A stretch of 64,000 nt of DNA from Druceiella hillmani (lineage: Eukaryota > Arthropoda > Insecta > Lepidoptera > Hepialidae), in the NCBI GenBank assembly GCA_039881145.1, contig JAYKKI010000074.1, forward strand, positions 6,640,001 through 6,704,000, written 5' to 3'. Shown here in pieces: positions 61,249 to 64,000 of this stretch; the stretch's first letter is position 1, and the number at the start of each line of letters is the position of its first letter. The notes under the pieces were generated by a model. It ran no database searches, was not told the DNA's origin, and saw only the letters and a program-made list of their open reading frames with translations. The position numbers and the translations under genes were made by a program.

Positions 61249-63855
61249 TGTCACGATGTGTCCACACTGTGCTGATGCTTGATTGTCATCCCAGTGTACC
61301 CAGTGCTGTGTGCTGTCATCTTAAGGGATTTAAATTTATAAAAAGAATATGTGCAGTGTGTTTAATTCCTATTTAAACAAAATTTAGATGACGATTGGAT
61401 ATTCATAGTTTTTATGGAAGAGACTTCTTGATTATTGTATTTTTTTAATACAACCTAAATTTTTTTTTTACCGTTAAGCCCTTGTTGATCAGAAAATGTT
61501 TAAATATAGAAACTTTGAACTTTTAATCTAAAATAACATTAACAATTTGTTTTCATGACATTTGTTCCTCCTGATGCTCCAACTCCTATTTCTTTTAAAT
61601 TTCTTAATTTGCATGGTCAACATATGAATTTTAATTGCATCATTGAATAATAAATAGCTATTTGATTATATGATAATTAGAATTGAGTATTCATTTGTTC
61701 ACTACAATAACTTGTTTTGCTAAATTTTAGTCAGCTCGTTTTGTTCGGGTTAGCTTTAAAACAAGTGTCGGTAAGCGCAATAGAAAGATTGCTTCAGCTC
61801 ACAATGTAAATTTTGTTTGTACAATTAGAATGCCTTACTGACTTTTAATTACTTGTTGCTTATGAGCTTACATGAGTTATCTAAATTGTTCCAGTTGTAA
61901 ATATTATAGAATTGGATTGGTACCAGGGTTACATATATGTAATTTCGTTAGCAATTAAGATATGAAATGGTTGGTAATGCAATAGAGTAATGAATAGTAT
62001 TCTCAGGAATTTGATGACTAACGGAGTGTATATAGATTATTACTCAATTAACTTATAGACAGCTAATATGTTGGATGATGGATATTGATGTCGATAATAA
62101 ATCCGCCCACTTGCGGGAAAACCTGATCACGCAAAGTTACATTTCTTTCGTAGTCTCTTCACTTAATCTGTATGTTTAAGATCTTTATATATTCTCTTGC
62201 TAGAAGTTACAATGCTATAATTTTTTCCTAATCGTCTTTAGATTGTAGGATGGTTCTTATGATCAATTAAATTTTATCATGTGCATTCTTACGACTGTAG
62301 ATCTATAAGCATATTCAATTAATATTAAATTTTACTAATGGTATCATTATGTTGATACGAATGCTAGCATGTTGCACTCAGGTATTTTAAATTCTTACTT
62401 TTTGCATAGGTAAGTGCCAATTTGCTCTCTGCGAGGAGTATCAATATAACTTATATTAATAAAAAGTGGAATTAGAAAAAACATTTGAGAAAATTAATAT
62501 AAAATTAAATACATTTTTTTCTAAATGTTTCATTTAGCAGAACAAGTAAAACTTCAATACTAGGTTTTTCAATTGGACAAAATTAAGAATATTCTACTTC
62601 AATAAACTTTGTCTGAAAAACACATTTTAAATTAATTATAATTGATTTGAAAATATAACAAAATGCTTAGCAGGTAATTTGTTTGAGTCAATACCTTGAT
62701 GGGTTTATTATAAACATTAGTTTTTGCCTGTCAATGTTTTTTTATATATATGAAGACGAAGTGTGAATACAGTTTGGGTATTACTGAAAAAATTCTGGGC
62801 AATAGCTATTAATTGTATAGATCGTAATAGTTTTGTACTATGAATAGTCGTGCCAGAATTTCGATGACACCTGTAATTATTTTGTATGTGATATGGAATT
62901 AATTATATTTTTCTATTTCTATTTTACTCGATATTGAATTACATATTTATTTTGTAACATAAAGGGCATATTATTCATTATTAAAGGAATTGTACATATT
63001 TTTATTATTAAGTGTATATTTGGGAAATTTTACAGTTATTATTTGAGAAATGATGTGTGTGATACTAATATTGGCAACGTTTGTTGCTGCTTTTGACTTT
63101 TGTTTTAGTTGGGCTAGTGTGGTAAAAATATAATAATATGCCCTGTAATTGTACGTTTTATTTTATTGTAATGTATTTTATTCATGATTCATTTGAGGCA
63201 ATATGCTCTTTTCATATTTTACAATTTAAATTAGTTTTCATTTTTTTAAACATTGACATTAAAATAATGTATTGTCGCTTAAGTTCTGACACCGCATAAC
63301 TTAAAATAGTTAATGTTTCCAGATGGCGAACTGTCTTATTTTGTTATTATTTACCGACTGTATAGCCTTTTGTTAAGGTAGTAACTTTCGATTCTTAATC
63401 CTAGTACAGTCAGAAATTTTATGACTAACAAAGCATATGTGGATAATTACTGATTTAATTGTTAAACACAGCTACAATTATTTCTATATCAAAGTATGTC
63501 TATGTCGTAATTCCAATTTTTGGACTTACGTCATGTTGGAACTTAAGCAACGATATGTACATGATTAATATTAATGTGTTTTCTGTTATTTGGGATCAAT
63601 TAATATGTGTATGATTTTTTTGTTGACGAATTTCTTTTGTCATATTTAATGAAACGACGAAAATCGATTGTTTACTTGTATAATATGAAAAGATGGTATG
63701 TATAAGCGGTGATGCTAGATGTACAGTTTGAATGCAACTGCCTAATACGCTGTACTTGTGTAGTCATAGTTGTTTTAACTTGTGACTCTTGGTTAAATGT
63801 GAATTTTTTACAATTCAACTAACCTTTGTCATATTTTTTATATATGTAATATAAA

Positions 63856-63869
63856 AATAAAAAAATAAA
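63856..63869 (+). terminator. Poly(A) signals AATAAA x 2 (distal)
   Basis: Overlapping cluster aataaaaaaataaa, followed by a T-rich stretch (acttttctacgaattttgta, then tcttttcatt). It could end a long RB1CC1 transcript. Confidence 0.45.
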
Positions 63870-64000
63870 TACTTTTCTACGAATTTTGTATCTTTTCATT
63901 CCACCACATAATGAAGATGTAAATAACACATTAGTAAGAGTCGTAAAGTGAGTCTCTAAAGTAAAACTGTTGATAGTTGTCTTTTAGTGTAACTTCAATG

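Larger units (their letters stand above)
56749..64000 (+). other. 3' flank, possibly a very long 3'UTR of RB1CC1
   Basis: Seven kilobases of AT-rich sequence without a recognisable gene or transposon remnant, in contrast to the introns. Near-stop poly(A) signals (56930 and 57082) would give a short 3'UTR. The clustered signals at 63856-63869 could end a long form. Three TGTAAATA (Pumilio-type) sites lie at 60244, 61896 and 63918. Two inverted repeats are listed separately. Confidence 0.5.

Noticed and set aside
61072..61376. Cys-rich short open frames on both strands
   Set aside because: They fall on the inverted repeat and mirror each other's composition; no family match.

Overview
The window is AT-rich animal nuclear DNA, almost certainly from an insect. 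It has spliced genes with consensus GT-AG introns, very long transposon-filled introns and many (TA)n tracts. It holds parts of two conserved eukaryotic genes in head-to-head (divergent) orientation, whose start codons lie 2.4 kb apart. I see no bacterial, phage or CRISPR features. The exact order is uncertain; a hemimetabolous insect would fit, but that is only an impression.

Layout. (1) Minus strand, 528-4111: the 5' part (four coding exons) of a DEAD-box RNA helicase of the p68/DDX5 (Rm62) family; its 3' end lies beyond the left edge. (2) 4112-6467: the intergenic or 5'UTR space between the two divergent genes. (3) Plus strand, 6468-56748: a complete 17-exon gene for the autophagy scaffold RB1CC1/FIP200 (insect Atg17). 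It was assembled by hand from phase-compatible splice sites and gives an open frame of 1432 codons plus stop. It has the N-terminal ubiquitin-like/ATG13-binding half, an acidic linker with a conserved EFxIEE motif, a roughly 340-residue coiled coil, the C-terminal claw domain (with the equivalents of human K1569 and R1573) and a Ser/Thr-rich tail of about 210 residues beyond the claw. (4) 56749-64000: AT-rich 3' flank, possibly a very long 3'UTR, with poly(A) signals both close to the stop and near 63.86 kb.

The introns of the RB1CC1 gene are a graveyard of transposons, all broken: piggyBac N-terminal (12.4-13.5 kb) and C-terminal (31.6-32.0 kb) remnants; a short piggyBac derivative with TTAA target duplications, inserted cleanly into a LINE reverse-transcriptase fragment (22.0-23.6 kb); a SINE-like repeat (27.9 kb); three hAT-type remnants (28.4-30.9, 46.2-47.8 and 53.2-53.8 kb); a complete-ended but dead pogo/Tigger element (37.53-39.76 kb); a P-element/THAP9-like remnant (44.5-45.1 kb); and a LINE 3' fragment (54.1-55.4 kb).

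Most worth a second look: a 200-bp tandem duplication that copies a splice acceptor plus the first 35 nt of a claw-domain exon; a 78-nt phase-neutral candidate cassette exon at 51440-51517; a perfect 30-bp inverted repeat with a 3-nt loop at 32335-32397; the nested piggyBac-in-LINE insertion whose excision restores reading continuity; and a GC-rich island of unknown origin in a p68 intron. I did not find a wholly new molecular system. The novelty lies in gene structure and in insect-specific parts of the FIP200 protein.
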